64,000 nt of DNA from contig CM043704.1 of NCBI GenBank assembly GCA_023935145.1, positions 96,311,873 through 96,375,872 on the forward strand, in the 5' to 3' direction. The notes beneath the pieces were generated by a model that saw only the letters and a program-made list of their open reading frames with translations, did no database searches and was not told the DNA's origin. Origin of the DNA: Bretschneidera sinensis. Taxonomy: Eukaryota; Streptophyta; Magnoliopsida; Brassicales; Akaniaceae. The position numbers and the translations under genes were made by a program. This document shows, in pieces, positions 1 to 13,100 of this stretch (position 1 is its first letter; each line of letters begins with the position of its first letter).

Positions 1-1091
1 TAATCATCATCAACCCATGGCATTGATTGAAGGACAAAATTCAAGTTGCTAATGATTGTTGATGCTCAAAATTAACCCCCAAAAAACATTATTCAAAAAA
101 TAAATAACTGACTAACAGGGAAGAATGCTATAAGACCTGAAAGCTACAAAACAAGCAATAATTTGGCATTTAAAAAGGGAAATTGCATAAATCAATTAGT
201 ACCTGAGAACTTTGCACTTCAGATTTGAATTTTGACAAATTTGATTCTTGACCCATCTCAATCTACATAATCCCAAACATACACAAGCAAAAAATTTATC
301 ACATTACATTCAAAACATTGCAAAACGTGAATTTTCCTATTTATAAGCTCAATTCAAGTTGAACACATCTCATTGTACAACCACAGAACATAAGGCGTGA
401 ATACTATAAGTTCCAAAATCTAAGGAAATTAAGAAGCTAACAAGTATCAAACTAATGCATTAAGAAACTAACAAGTATGTAATGCGGTTGAAATTGTTAC
501 CTTCTGCATTTCTGCGTTGGAAACGAAAGAATGAGAGACATTTTCCAAGCTGTCATTTAATACTTCAGTTATAGCCGCGGTTATCGCCTCAGCTTGTTTC
601 GACGGCACACCTTTCGCTTCTAGACCTCTCACCTTTAGAAACCACAATCACCAGTCAGGTTATCAAAAATTAAAAAAGAAATAAGACTAGTTCTAGATTA
701 GTTTACTATTATCAAAGTTCAATAAGAAATACTGTTTGGTCACTAAAAACACTCGTTCTACAGATCTAATCATTCCAATTTAAATTTCATTTTCCAAAAA
801 TTAAAAAAAATAAAACTAAAGAAAGAACACTGCATTTTAAAATCACCGTGTTCTTTGCCTTTCTTGAATTTTCTCAGCAACCAAACAGAGAGTGAGAAGT
901 TCAAAAAAATTAATAGGAAAGAAAAAAGTTACCAGAGCCAATGTATCGACGAGAAAGGCGCGCTTTCCATTAGGTTTAACGAGCTGCGATATCTGCCGGT
1001 ATTCAACTCTACGATTAAGCGAGCTCGAGGATTTAGCGAAGTAAACACCGTATTTGGCCCCTAACTCAACAACTCGCTTACGCGCAGCCAT
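1..1091 (-). CDS. FMP32: FMP32/MCUR1-like (DUF1640) mitochondrial coiled-coil protein, 5' part; 3' end off window
   Basis: Three coding exons chain in phase 0 on the minus strand: 1091-933 (53 codons, starting MAARKRVVELG), 632-501 (44 codons) and 256-203 (18 codons). Each intron has GT-AG borders. The joined protein contains FLVDTLAL, then GVPSKQAEAITAAITEVLND and SNLSKFKSEVQSSQ, which I recognise as the conserved N-terminal block of the plant FMP32 / CCDC90-MCUR1 (DUF1640) family. Family members are inner-mitochondrial-membrane proteins with a long coiled coil and a C-terminal membrane anchor, linked to respiratory-complex assembly or calcium-uniporter regulation; that role is family knowledge, not seen here. 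The coiled coil and anchor exons must lie left of the window. The basic, Ser-rich first 40 residues fit a mitochondrial presequence. The ATG at 1091 is used because the codon just upstream is TTG. Confidence 0.88.
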
Positions 1092-1898
1092 CAAAATTTC
1101 TCTTCAAATCTCAAAAAGACTTTGTAATACAAAAGCCCAAAATCAACACAAGAATATGTTCAAAGGAAATGAAAGCGATTGCTACAAAGAAAGATACCAG
1201 ATTGAGATTCTGTTCATTTTATAACTTCAAATGAAGAATTTGAGATATCGAAGAATTGGCGGTTAGAGACTAGAGCGAAAAAACGCGTTTCGTATTATAA
1301 AATTTTTGTAGCAGCAAAATTGTTGGGAATTGGGATGAGTGACTTGCCCACAACGCTTTCTTTTTGCCTCGGTAGTAGTTGACTAGTTGCAGATATAAAG
1401 TTTACTAGCCCAAAACGCCTTTTTTAGGAGACATAGGATATTTTAAAAAATCATCAGACAGAATTTACATATTTATTTTTTTCGCGAGAGTTTTCCCTTT
1501 TTAAAAAAAAATTATATAAATTTTAAAGGATCAAAATGTTCCTTTTTACACTGTCATAAAATGTGTACCACCAGTTTACCAACACAGATAAAAATTCCAA
1601 TATTTTACAACTTTGCAACATCTTCATTAAAAGAAACTGCAAATTGCACCATGTATTGCACTCTAGTGCCTAGTTGGTTTACTTTAAGAATACAGAATGT
1701 CTCCCATACTATCACTTATGTAGTTTCTCACTCCATTCACGCTCTTGACCACACCGATGGCAACTAGACTGGTGGCGTTCCTTCTAATCTTCCACGCTAT
1801 CTCGTATGTAGTTTACCAGTCTATTCATGTTCTTGACCACGCCCAATGCAACTAGACTTGCATTCCTTTTAAACCTGCATATTTAGTTATTTACAAGA

Positions 1899-4800
1899 TT
1901 ATAATTTTTGGATTTCTAAAATTAAACTCCATAGAAAATGAAAAAAATTAACAATATGTTGAGAATCCCTTGATTCAATCGTTCTTCTTTCTTGCCTGCT
2001 CAAGTACTCATCAACAATAGGATGTACTGGCTTGTAGGCTTGAGGCTGAGGAATCCCACGACCACCTACAAGAAAACAATGCCAAAAACTAATTTATTAT
2101 TGAAATCTCCTGTTCTAAATTTATTCTAACTGCACTAGTTAGAAAATGGCTCAAGAGTAAGATACAGATTAACAATCAAGGATAAAACAAAAAGTCACCA
2201 AAGAGTAAAAAAGGTAGAGAATTGTATTAGCTTGATCTAGCATGATTAGCTTCTTTAAGAAAAGCAGTTTTTGTGCATCAGCTTCCATGAAATTTGGTTT
2301 AGTAATTATTTTTTATCCATACTCCAAAATAATTGACATTTGGCTCAAAAGTGTCCCAACAACCAAAGCATCTCTCTCACTCAAACATGCATTCACAAGC
2401 ATGTTCTTTATTTCTCCAACAGATTGAGTAGAGATCATGCACCTGATCATATATATCCAGGCGATCCAGCAGAAACTCATTTGCATGGAAACATGTCTTT
2501 TTTAGATCTTCTGCTCCTAATGGTAGATTTAGCAATCCAAATTACAGTAATACAATTACTTTTTTTAGAGTGAAGTTGGATGACAATAACATTTCCTTCA
2601 CTTTATCTGAATTTAGGCATTCGTCGATTATTAAGAAGTTAAATGACCACAGGCCAATAGCTAAACAAATTAAAAGCACCAAAAAGTAACCATCTTGATG
2701 CCAATAAACTGTGATGGGTAAGGGGTGGTAGTGGTGGGTCAGGGGGAGAATGTAAAAACTTCTACATAATCAATCAACAGAACATTCAGCAAGAACAAAA
2801 GAACAATAGTAAGTAAACTAAGGATCATAAGGTCTTTGCATGAAGTGGCAAAGGAGGAGAGGGTTAGGTAGGTGGAGGAAAGATGGTTAAATTTCAATAC
2901 CTTCATTTCCACGAGCAGGTGCAGGAGCAGGAGCATGGTCAGCTGATGAAGGTTTCTTGCGCAACAACACCTGAAACAAGAGCCAGCCATATCAGATTAA
3001 TGTAACATGAAAAAAAAAAAGACATACAAGTATTAGCATCCACAAAAAATAAATCAAAAAATTGTTGGACACTCATTGGGCTCCGCTCTTGATAGTAGGG
3101 ATTTTTTCACAAAAAGTATGGGTTAAGAAAACACGGCATATCAGTAGAATCCTATACTTGAGGTATTATTATAACATTTGCAGAAATCCTTAGATGACTG
3201 TTGCACTACTGATTTGATAATTAGTACCAGAATTCTCAAGCTCCCTAAGGCACAAAATGAAAACGATAAACATAAATGATTTGAACTCAACAAATATTTT
3301 ATACTTCACTTCAAAGCTCAATTTGCAGTCCACATACAAAGCACTTTGGACAGTTAACTGTCAGTATTCTTGTTCCCATAAAAAGTTATTATGCTTTATC
3401 AACATGCAAGCACAAAAATTTGATCGAAGAAGGAGAAATTGGTATTCAATTCTAACAACAACTGCTACAATGCTGGCTTCTAGAGATTAAAAATTGCATA
3501 TGTTTACATGCACCTACTACAGATATGTAAAAGTCCTCAATTTTCTAAATCAAAATTCATACATCAAGAAACCAATGGGAAAAAGAGATACCTCAAGACC
3601 AGCACAAAATGGTAATTCTGCTCGTTTATCCTTCTGATCAGTTGAACACTCTCTATTGTCCAGGTACAGTGAGTAACCAACACAGGTGAACCTGAATTCT
3701 GTAAGACTATCGCCCTCTTCAGAAGCTTTCAACTCAGACTCTCTCACAATGGAGCTAGGTACTGGTCATACACCTAAAAATCAGTAACAACCTTCTAGAA
3801 GTTTCCATGAATAGATGGCAAGGGAATGACTTCACGGGTTAGAAAGTATAAACACTAGAAAGCATCTTTTTTCATACAGAAATCCTATGCAATAAATGCT
3901 TAAAACATCAAGAGCTGCAGAATAGACTACAATCTGCATGAGCTAATCAAAAGTTTTACAATGGAAATATCGTCTTGAGGTACTCACAGGAAGAAATTTT
4001 GGCTTCAATAGAACTCATATCAAGTGAGATATCTAAAGAAGTTCTCATAAGTTTAATCGGTTCGTTTGAACAAAAACATACACAATTTATGAAAACCATT
4101 TAGGATCAGTAAATAACAATAAAGGCAAGATTCCGAACTTCAAATTCATCCCTGATAAGAAAAACACGCTCAAAGAGCACCACTCAGCCACACTACCGAA
4201 ATGTTTACAGAATATATTTTGGTAAGGTAGATAGGATCCTAGCTTAACTACAAATGAGAAGCAAGAACCAACACGGAAGCATGCCCTTCCAAATTCCAAT
4301 GCCTTGTTGTAAGAATTCAAACCTAAGCACTTTAGGCTTTTTACATTTTTCATTATTCACATGAATCCACAGTTAATTTGACTCCCCAAAATGGAAGATA
4401 ATCTACTTGAGTCACTGACAAACTCGACACTGTAAAATATAAATGTTCAAGAAACAACATACGTTCCATTAGAAGTGATTAATTACTACATGAATAAACA
4501 AGGACTCAGGAAAACACATCAGAAATATACAATTCAGGCAAAACAGAAACACCAATAGTACCAGAACACCGATATGCTGTTTGTTCTATGAGAAACTGAG
4601 CTAAGAGAAAATGACACGGAATCCTCAATTCTTAAATTCCCATTTTGTTTATACCAAGAAAGGAACATACCCTCCGGGGCCTCCACCAAGTAAGGCGTTA
4701 ATACAATTGATCAATTACCCATCTAATTCGACGTAACTCGTCATCATTCACAAAGCCTAAAACATCAAACAATATTTTCATAGTTTTCGTTTCTTTCACT

Positions 4801-5061
4801 TCCTTTCTTTTTCTCGGCAACCAAAAAATTTAGCAACCCAAAAACGTAAATAGAAAAAATCAAAGCAGAAATTTGCAAAGACAAACCTTGGAGTGATTTA
4901 GAGATGCCAACGCAAGTGGGTTTCTGGAATTTGGAATTTTGAGCAGAAGAATAGTATAGATATCCTTTGCATGATTTCCCTTTCGATCCTTTGCTTTGAT
5001 TGTTAGGGCTATGATTTTGATTTTGGAGTCCCCTCTCTGGAACCTCGTTATTCATCTCCAT
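1899..5061 (-). CDS. Small plant-specific protein of unknown function, four coding exons, about 193 residues
   Basis: Minus-strand exons 5061-4887, 3761-3592, 2970-2901 and probably 2065-1899 join with matching phases (58 codons+1; 170 nt; 70 nt; 167 nt with TAA at 1901-1899) and GT-AG borders. The protein begins MEMNNEVPERG. It has a core with KSCKGYLYYSS, KPTCVGISKSLQ, GDSLTEFRFTCVGYSLYLD and AELPFCAGLE, then a basic and Pro/Ala-rich tail. The spaced cysteines (CK-G, TCVG, FTCVGY, FCAGLE) suggest metal binding or a small cysteine-stabilised fold, but no known domain is certain. It resembles a plant-only family that I think is catalogued as DUF8204; that name is from memory. No signal peptide or membrane segment is visible. 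The last exon is the least certain part. It lies head-to-tail between the FMP32-like and NERD-like genes. Confidence 0.72.
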
Positions 5062-7126
5062 ATATATAGAAGAGAACTTCTCTCTGCAGATTTGTTCTTG
5101 TTTTCTCTCTTCTTTTTACGTTTTTTTTTCCCGGTTCTGGAAAGGTGTTCTTTTTGCGCTTTGGTCACTCTACAAAAATTATAAAACTAGGAGTATACGT
5201 TGAAGTGAAGTTTGCATAGAACCAGCGAATACATATGGTTGCAAAGTTGCAATATCAAAAGTTATATTTTACGGTGCCTTTAAAAAAAAGTAAATTGTAT
5301 ATTTAGTCTAAATTTTTACTTTTGATTATAAAAAAAAAAAAGTATTAATGGTAAAAAAAGGTTTTACCATCAAAAATATATTTTTTTTTATCATCACACA
5401 TATAAATTTTACTATTAAATGTAATGTTTTACGGCATAAGATATTTTTTTTTCTTCAAATTACTATAGAATTAATTGAACAAATAACAAAACTCATGCTT
5501 CAACCAGAGTATAAATTTTGCTTATCTTGGTAACGTGAGTTTAGAAATAAATGAGACAAACGTTATATGACAAAATATATAAAAATTTTAATTTTACTTT
5601 TGAGGCTTTCTATAAAAGATAAATTGAGTTTGTAAAACTAAAATTATATGTGATCTTTCATCAAATACACCTTTATATGAACATTTAAAGTGATGTTAGT
5701 ATATGTTAGTATATACAGATCTTAGTAAGGATAAGTGGGGGTCATGGCCTCCACAAGCCTTTTAATTTTTAGATTAAAAATTATATATATATATATATAT
5801 CTTAAAATAATTTTATCTTTTACTTGGTGATTATTTTTTTGTTTTTTATTTGATTAAAAAATGAGTTATTTTTTTTAATCATGAATTTGGTAGAATTGAT
5901 GAGCTTATATAGTTAATTTTTATATGTTATAAAAAAATTTAGATCAAAATAAATTAAAATAATAATAAAATTATCTATAGACTACAAAACAATTAAAAAA
6001 AATTGTCTCGGGACAAGTCCCCAAACCAAAAGAGATGATCTACGGGTCAAACCAAAGACTTAAACCCCTCAAAAAAACTGCTGAAGATCAGCCACTAAAT
6101 ACGCAATTGATGTTTCTTCTGGACAAGCTCAGTTCAGATCCTTTCCAGTATCTTTGTTAGTTGTAGATAGAGGTGGCTTTACTCAATATGAGAATGGATT
6201 ACCCAAAGTGGGCGGAGCTTTGATCAAGGAGGGAAATTAACCAAAATGAAAAGAGTGGAACCTTTAACTCAATAAAGAGTAAACCTTTAATACACTCAAT
6301 CTCTTGTGACACAAATTAATTCTTTGTACTTATAAAAATTGAAGATATATTGTAGTATTTACTTTTGATTCTTATCCTAATTACAAGAAACTTATTAAAC
6401 AAATACAATAACCAACAAACAGTATACATAGGCGTCTTTAAAACCTCTTCAGAAAAGATTAATGTATTTTTTTAATTCAAAAAAAAATTAGTTTAATCCC
6501 TAGGGCCACGGAGCCATAATCTTCTGTCCCCTGTATCGCATACTAAATTCGACCATAATGGATATCCAAAATAAGCCTTGGCCATCCATTAGACAAATAA
6601 AGGGTTGATAACACTGAGATAGATGAAAAGAAAACCGTCGGGCATCAAAATCTTTCACATATATTACTCTCACATAGACGAGAATGAAAAAGAGGGTACC
6701 ATTACCAATAAATATAATAGAGCCACAGCACCAATCCTGATATGAGGTACCGTCTGCCCTCTTTGCTACATGGGTTTTTATCTCAGACTACTGTAGATTC
6801 ATCCCACCAATAAATTCTGAATTCAAACTCTTATTGTTTTATTGCTAAACAGGATGCTCAGAAATTTCAAAAATGGGCACTGGGGTGAACAGAGGAGGTT
6901 TAAATTACTAGTCACAATCAGTCAACCACAATCATTTCTGAAAACCTGTTGCCAAAACGAGGTAAGCATTCACTAAAAGGAAGCTATGAAAGAAGGAAAA
7001 ACAGGAGCTGCTAAACTGCAAAAAGGTTTTACAAGTATGACTGCATCGAAAGATTATAAAACGCCAAACTTCTTTAAAATACTATACAGATATAACTAAT
7101 CTGCGATTCTATCAAATTCCAAAATT
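5062..7126. other. AT-rich intergenic spacer, no gene seen
   Basis: This stretch separates the start of the small-protein gene from the stop of the NERD-like gene. It is AT-rich with homopolymer runs and a (TA)n tract at about 5781-5800. The right part, from about 6700, probably includes the 3' UTR of the NERD-like gene. No open frame shows family resemblance or coding character. Confidence 0.6.
5781..5800. repeat. (TA)n microsatellite
   Basis: An uninterrupted TA dinucleotide tract lies within the AT-rich spacer. Confidence 0.85.
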
Positions 7127-10100
7127 TCAAGTGTGCATGTAATCACACGACGCGCCTTTCTTGCAATGCCCATTCTCATGGAAAACACACACTCTCTGCC
7201 CCCCTCTGAAGGGAGGTCTAGAAGAACCTCCACCTCCACTTCCAAATGATGACTGCCTATTCCAAGATTTACCTCCACCATAACCAGAATCTCCACCCTG
7301 AGAGCCCCTATCCCTTTGACTCGAGAACCTGTCTCCATTGTGATTCTGTTCATTTCCCCATAAACCCTGATTTCCTGAGGGTGCAGCCCAACCAGGAGTC
7401 GCATTTCCATGGGGTGGCCCTTGACTAGGAGCAACCCAACCTGGATTGCCATTAACAGGTGCTGGCCCTTGACCAGGTGGTATCCAACCTGAAATAGCAT
7501 TTGCAGGCCCTTGGCCTTGTCCTGGCGCAGCCCAACCTGGATTTGCATTTCCATGTGCTTGCCCTTGGCCAGGTGCAACCCATCCAGGATTTGAGTTTCC
7601 TTGTGCTGACCCCGGACCAGAAGCTCCCCAATTCATGCTTGCACCTGCTGGTATGGGTCCTCCCCAGCCCATGTTTGGATTTCCTGACATTGGCCCCCAA
7701 CCACTATTTTGATTTTCTGGCACTTGCCTTGGTGCTGTGCCTTGGTTATCTGCAATAGCCATACCCCAAGGTAAGTTCGGTGGTGCAGGAGCCTGAACAT
7801 TTGATTGACCTGGAACAGGAAGCCTCCAAGAATCGGACGGTAGAAAACCTAATTGGCTCTGAGCAGGGAAAACCCCAACAGGATTTCCTGCACTAAAAGA
7901 TGAAGCAGGATTCTGGCCAGAAGACGAAGCATCACCCCAGCGACCATAAGCAGGAGGTTGACCGGGCAAAGTCTGAGATGGAGCACTTCCCCAGGCTTGA
8001 GATCCACTCCCAGGTGTTGGAGATGGAGCAGTCATTTCTAGCCTTGGAGCACCAGGGGCATTGACCTGTACTCTGTGTGACTCACCTGGCACCATTGATT
8101 GAGAATACATTTGAGGAGCACTTATAGAGCTTAAAAGCATTGCAATTTCGGACTTAGAAGCTGGACTCACACCATGAGACAGATTTGAACCAACTACACC
8201 TCCACTCATTTTTAATGAAGATGGCGGAGTAGAAGAATGAGTCAGTTGACCACTCTCTGGAATAACTACAGCAGTTGTTTGCAGCCCTCCACTGCCTCCA
8301 GGGAACTGACTCGTTACTGAGACGGAAGCAGCTGGCTGAACAGGAGTGGGTGACCATTTGTTCTCAAAAGCTTGCCCCTTTGTCGGAGGGGTTACTTGGT
8401 TTGGAGTAGGAGAAGGAAGGTTTGTGTCAGAACCCCATGCATCTTGAGAATACATGGGGATCTCAAGTGACGGAGCAGCAGCAGCCCTACCTGTGGAAGA
8501 ACCTGTATCAGATTGAGATTTCCAGCATTCTCCTGCAGATTGGCCTGAAGAACACAGGGCACCCTGTGGACTCCAACCTGCAGGATTCTGATCAAACTTC
8601 AATCTCTCTCCAACTTGAGCTTCCATTCCTTGCTGTAAAGGTGCTCCATGAGTCCTCCCAGAATAGAAAGCTATTTGACCCTTTGTAAAATTCTTCTCCA
8701 CAAGTGGGGGGTCTTTCTGAAACTTTCCAGCCAATGCATCAGTCAAAAGTATTGACTCATCCTGCTTCTCAGTAGCTCTCCAAATTCTCAAATCAGCAGG
8801 GAAATATCCTGTACTACTCCATTTGCGCAGCTGCACTATTGAAAAAGGTCCTTGGACTTTTCCAGATGGATCCTCGTAATGCCATATTTTATCCGTTTCA
8901 TTGTTTTGGCCAGCAGTTTGTGTTACCCCAGTAGAGGGAGGTGCATGTGAAATTTCTGACACAACCCTAGAAGATGATTCCGACATTACAACAGAATGGG
9001 TATTCCTAGAACCAGTTTCTGAAGTAGAAGCTGTTTTTGGCTTCTCCCAATTGATTGCTGTCTGTGTTTCTTTGTCTCTTCCTAAATTCCATAAATTTTC
9101 ATTCACTATCTCCCCAGATCCAACAGCATCATCCCCTTTGTTTGAGAAGCCTTTACTAGACATATTCCTGCTTGATTCCTGATTCATGCTTGAATAATTC
9201 CTCGTCCCACTCCAGGTATTACTTAAAGCAAAACCTCCTTTTCGGGGAGAAATTGGCTCCCTTCCTCTCCTGCTGAAGTCACTACCCCTAGGCCTCAAAT
9301 AGTTATCTGCATGCACCACAAGCAATGTCATTATTAAACTGTAAACAGATATGTCATACAATAGAAAAGACTGCTTAAAATTTCGCAAAGAATATGAAAG
9401 TGACCTTGTTTCTTGTCATCTGTTTCGCCTACATCTTCTTCAGATTCATAACTTGGATCCATGTTAGGGTCGGCATGTATTTTTGGAACTTCCTCTAGTC
9501 TACGTTGGCGCTCCTCTGGCGACTTTAGAAGCTGCAATTTCTCGACGCATTCTCTAAGCGTAAACAAAGTCAAGGACTACTTCAAAACTGTTTCTAGTGA
9601 GCTAGCTTTTCCATTAGAAAGATAAATATACTAATATGGATAAATAATTGACACACATGAATCTAATGCAAATAATTGCCCGTTCTTTTTGTAATCATTA
9701 AGTTTATGATTCTTACTACTACCCAATGATCCATTTCCCTCTATTTAATTCTCATTTACATAATGTGCTTTGGGCCCTGCGCTTCTTGGGCAAAGAACAT
9801 GACAAGAAACCAAGAAAGATTACGACCAAGAAACATTAAGGGTGCAATTAATTGTGAAAAATATTTTCTATTTTCTATATCTATTTTCTAACACTTTTCT
9901 CAACAATTTGCATATTCTTAATATAATTTGGAAAACAAGATTTATCTTTTCAACATAATAATGGAAAAGATGGAAAACCAAAAAAAATATTTTCCAAATT
10001 ATCTTGAAAAGATGAAAAACAAAGAAGTGTTGTTTTCCAAATTATATTAAGAACGTAGAAATTGTTGAGGAAAATAGAGATGGAAAATGCCACACCTAAA

Positions 10101-13100
10101 CGCACCTAAGTATTGCATCACATGACCAAGCCCGTCGATCAAAATTAATCCTACAATAGTAACCCATCATACTCTTTAAAGGATTCTATGGAACAATGCA
10201 TTTTGGTGGAATGAACCTTCTAGCTAAATATAACCGAAGAAAAAAAGAAAGGAAACTACACAGAAGTACAACTACTCTAAAAAATCATCCAAAAAATATA
10301 GTCAGGCATATAAATGCTACTTTATCAGTCAAAAGCAAAAAAGGTACTCACTAGTAATCTATGATTCTAGCTTTAGTGCATACAGATGAGAAACAAACAC
10401 AACTAAAGCAAATTTTAGAGCACTTGTATGTTTGCGTTATCCGAATGGTTGCTTCTACCTGCCCTTACCAATTTATAATTTTTAGTGCTTGTTCTTTTTT
10501 CTGATAAGTAAAGACTACACCAAGAGCCATGTACAAAAGAACGATCATCATGATAGTTTGTCAACAAAATCTAAAAAATCTTCCGCATTTACAAAAAAAG
10601 TCATTGAACCAAAATAACCACCAATCTTTGATGGATTCTTAAACCTCTTCGTCCGAACTCTTTCCTTCCAAACCATACAAAAGATAGCAGGGGGATCAAT
10701 GCATAGGCTATTGTTTACTTATGCTTATTCTTACTTAAAACAAGACTCACTTGTTGCAAGACCAAATACCTATTGCTTTATTTAAAATATTAGAAAACAG
10801 TTTTGTACAAGACTTAAACAAGATATTCAAAAAAGAAAACAAGAGTTAACAGCCTATCCTTGAATAGGCCATATGTAGGTCCAAAGTACATGAAAGTCCA
10901 ATATGCTGCCCTCTAAACAGAGGAATGTAAAAAGGCAAAAGTGACTGTATCCACAATTAAATTTTCGCTTGGTCAGCACCTACAGCAATCCTTAAAGATC
11001 CACCTCTTTCAAGAAAGGAAGCAACAGCATAAGAGGATATATTCCACATAACTCACCCTGTTCAATCCAGAAATGAGTATTTTTCAAGACTCCAACAAGG
11101 CAGAGCTCACAACCAATCAAACCAGCAGATCTCATCTGCATCATTGCTTAAAAGGCTAATACAGTAGCTCATGATTGATGATTCACAAATGGACTTCACA
11201 CTGGACAGCATGGTCTAATCCCAGCCCACCACATAGATACCTTTGATTTATAACCCAGAATCCTCCAAGACCAAGCTCACCCTAGGACCTGGCCATACAG
11301 TCCTAAACTGGGGAGAGGATAGCACGTCAAACCAAAACACGACCTCCCACTTAAATCGCGAGTTTGATCCCAGGAGAATCGAACCCAGGACCGTGCGCCT
11401 ACCACACAGTCCCAAATTCACCCTTACCACTGGGATAACCCAGGGGTTTTACCACATAGATATTTGATTGCACAAATATATCAATTTAAGACATTCTACC
11501 ATTCAAAACCGACATGACCCATCGCACCACCAATCAGGGTCCCTACCACATGCTAATGCAAGAAAGAGAAATGATAAACAGACTCAAACGCTGATTAGAG
11601 TGTCTTAGAGTTCCAATGTTGCACAACCAGATCTTAAATATTGATTAGAGTGTCAAAGAAGCTTGTGAATCCTAAAAGTCAACAAAATTTCCCCCTCTGC
11701 TCAGTGAATGATATATTGTTGGAAATGAAATGAATAAACATAGAGCTAAACAGCAACCATAAAATTTTACAACTATCCAAACTACTGTTAGATATAAATT
11801 TGATCCAACTGAAATAAATTGTTTGGCCAAAGACAACATTAGGCAACAGTATAATATCACGGTGCAAATTGTTATAGTAGCTATGATAAAATCCAATAAC
11901 ACATGCCGTCAGATGCCTAACTTTTATAATGATAAACGAGCTACCAAATGAGTAACAAAGTTTTCATAAACTAAATTTGCAAAAATCTATACCCTGGGAA
12001 AGTATAACCAAAGAAACAAACTATTTTTATAGGTTTGAAAATATATTTATAAAAAGAAATAGTAATAATAACTGATTCATGACGCCCAACCATCAATTTC
12101 CTAAATAATACAATCCACGAACTTCGATACACAATTACGTACAAAGGAACAAAAAGAAAATACAATTAGTACTTTATCCGTAATGTCCATGATTGGGAGG
12201 TTGAGCAACCTATGGAAAAAGGAGGGTTCGGTCTTAAATCTCTCGTTTTATTTAATAAAGCTCTTCTTCTTGGGAAATGGTTATGGAGATTTCTTGAGGA
12301 AAGGGATCATCTATGGAGGAGAGTAGTAGAGGCTAGGTTCGGGTTAGATCCTAATGGTTGGAAGTCTAAGAAGCCTAGAGGGGCTTATGGTGTTGGGGTG
12401 TGGGGGTGTGGAAATGGATTAGGCAAGGTTGGGAGGATTTCTTCTCTTGTGTTTTGGTGTTGGTTGGAAATGGGGGGAGAACTTGGCTTTGGCATGACAA
12501 TTGGTTTGGGAATACCCTTTAAAAGCCCAATTTCCGGTTATCTATAATATTGTGAGAGATAAAGATGCACTCATTAGTTCTTGTGTTTCCTTGACTAATG
12601 ACGGACATGCTTGGAATGTGCCATTTATCCCTGGGAGGTTGAATTGGTCCAAAGCTTCTTGGACACTTTATATAGTGCTATGTTGGATGAGAATAGAGAA
12701 GATGTGGCAAGATGGAAGTCTAATCCGAATGAAGGTTTTCGGTGAAATTTTTTTATAAGTTTCTTCTTGATAAGACTTCGTCGAAAAACTGCCCCAATGG
12801 AAGTAAGTTTTTTTTTTTTTTTTTTTTGCATGGGAAGCCTAAGAAAATTCTTATCATTGTTAACTTACAAAAAAAGGGGAAGGTGATTGTTAATAGATGT
12901 TACATTTGTAAAAGATGCGCTGAGTCCGTGTTTCATCTTTTTAGTGGAGTGCTCGTTGGCTTGAAGTTTGTGGGAGATGACATATGGGATCTAGAGTGTT
13001 TCTTGGATGGTTGCCGGCTCCGTGAAAGATGAAGTGTGGGCTTGGAGTGGTTTGAGGGGTTCCAAGAAAATCAAGAAGGCTTACAGTTTGATTCCTCTCT

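Noticed and set aside
7096..8688. Other-frame ORFs over the NERD-like last exon
   Set aside because: The minus-strand 7127-9306 frame has GYF and CCCH domains; the others are by-products.
10840..11200. Extra exon of the NERD-like gene in the U12 intron
   Set aside because: No frame continues the family sequence. Exons 8 and 9 join perfectly without it.
11243..11467. 74-codon ORF
   Set aside because: It lies within the SINE and matches its tRNA-like head on the other strand.
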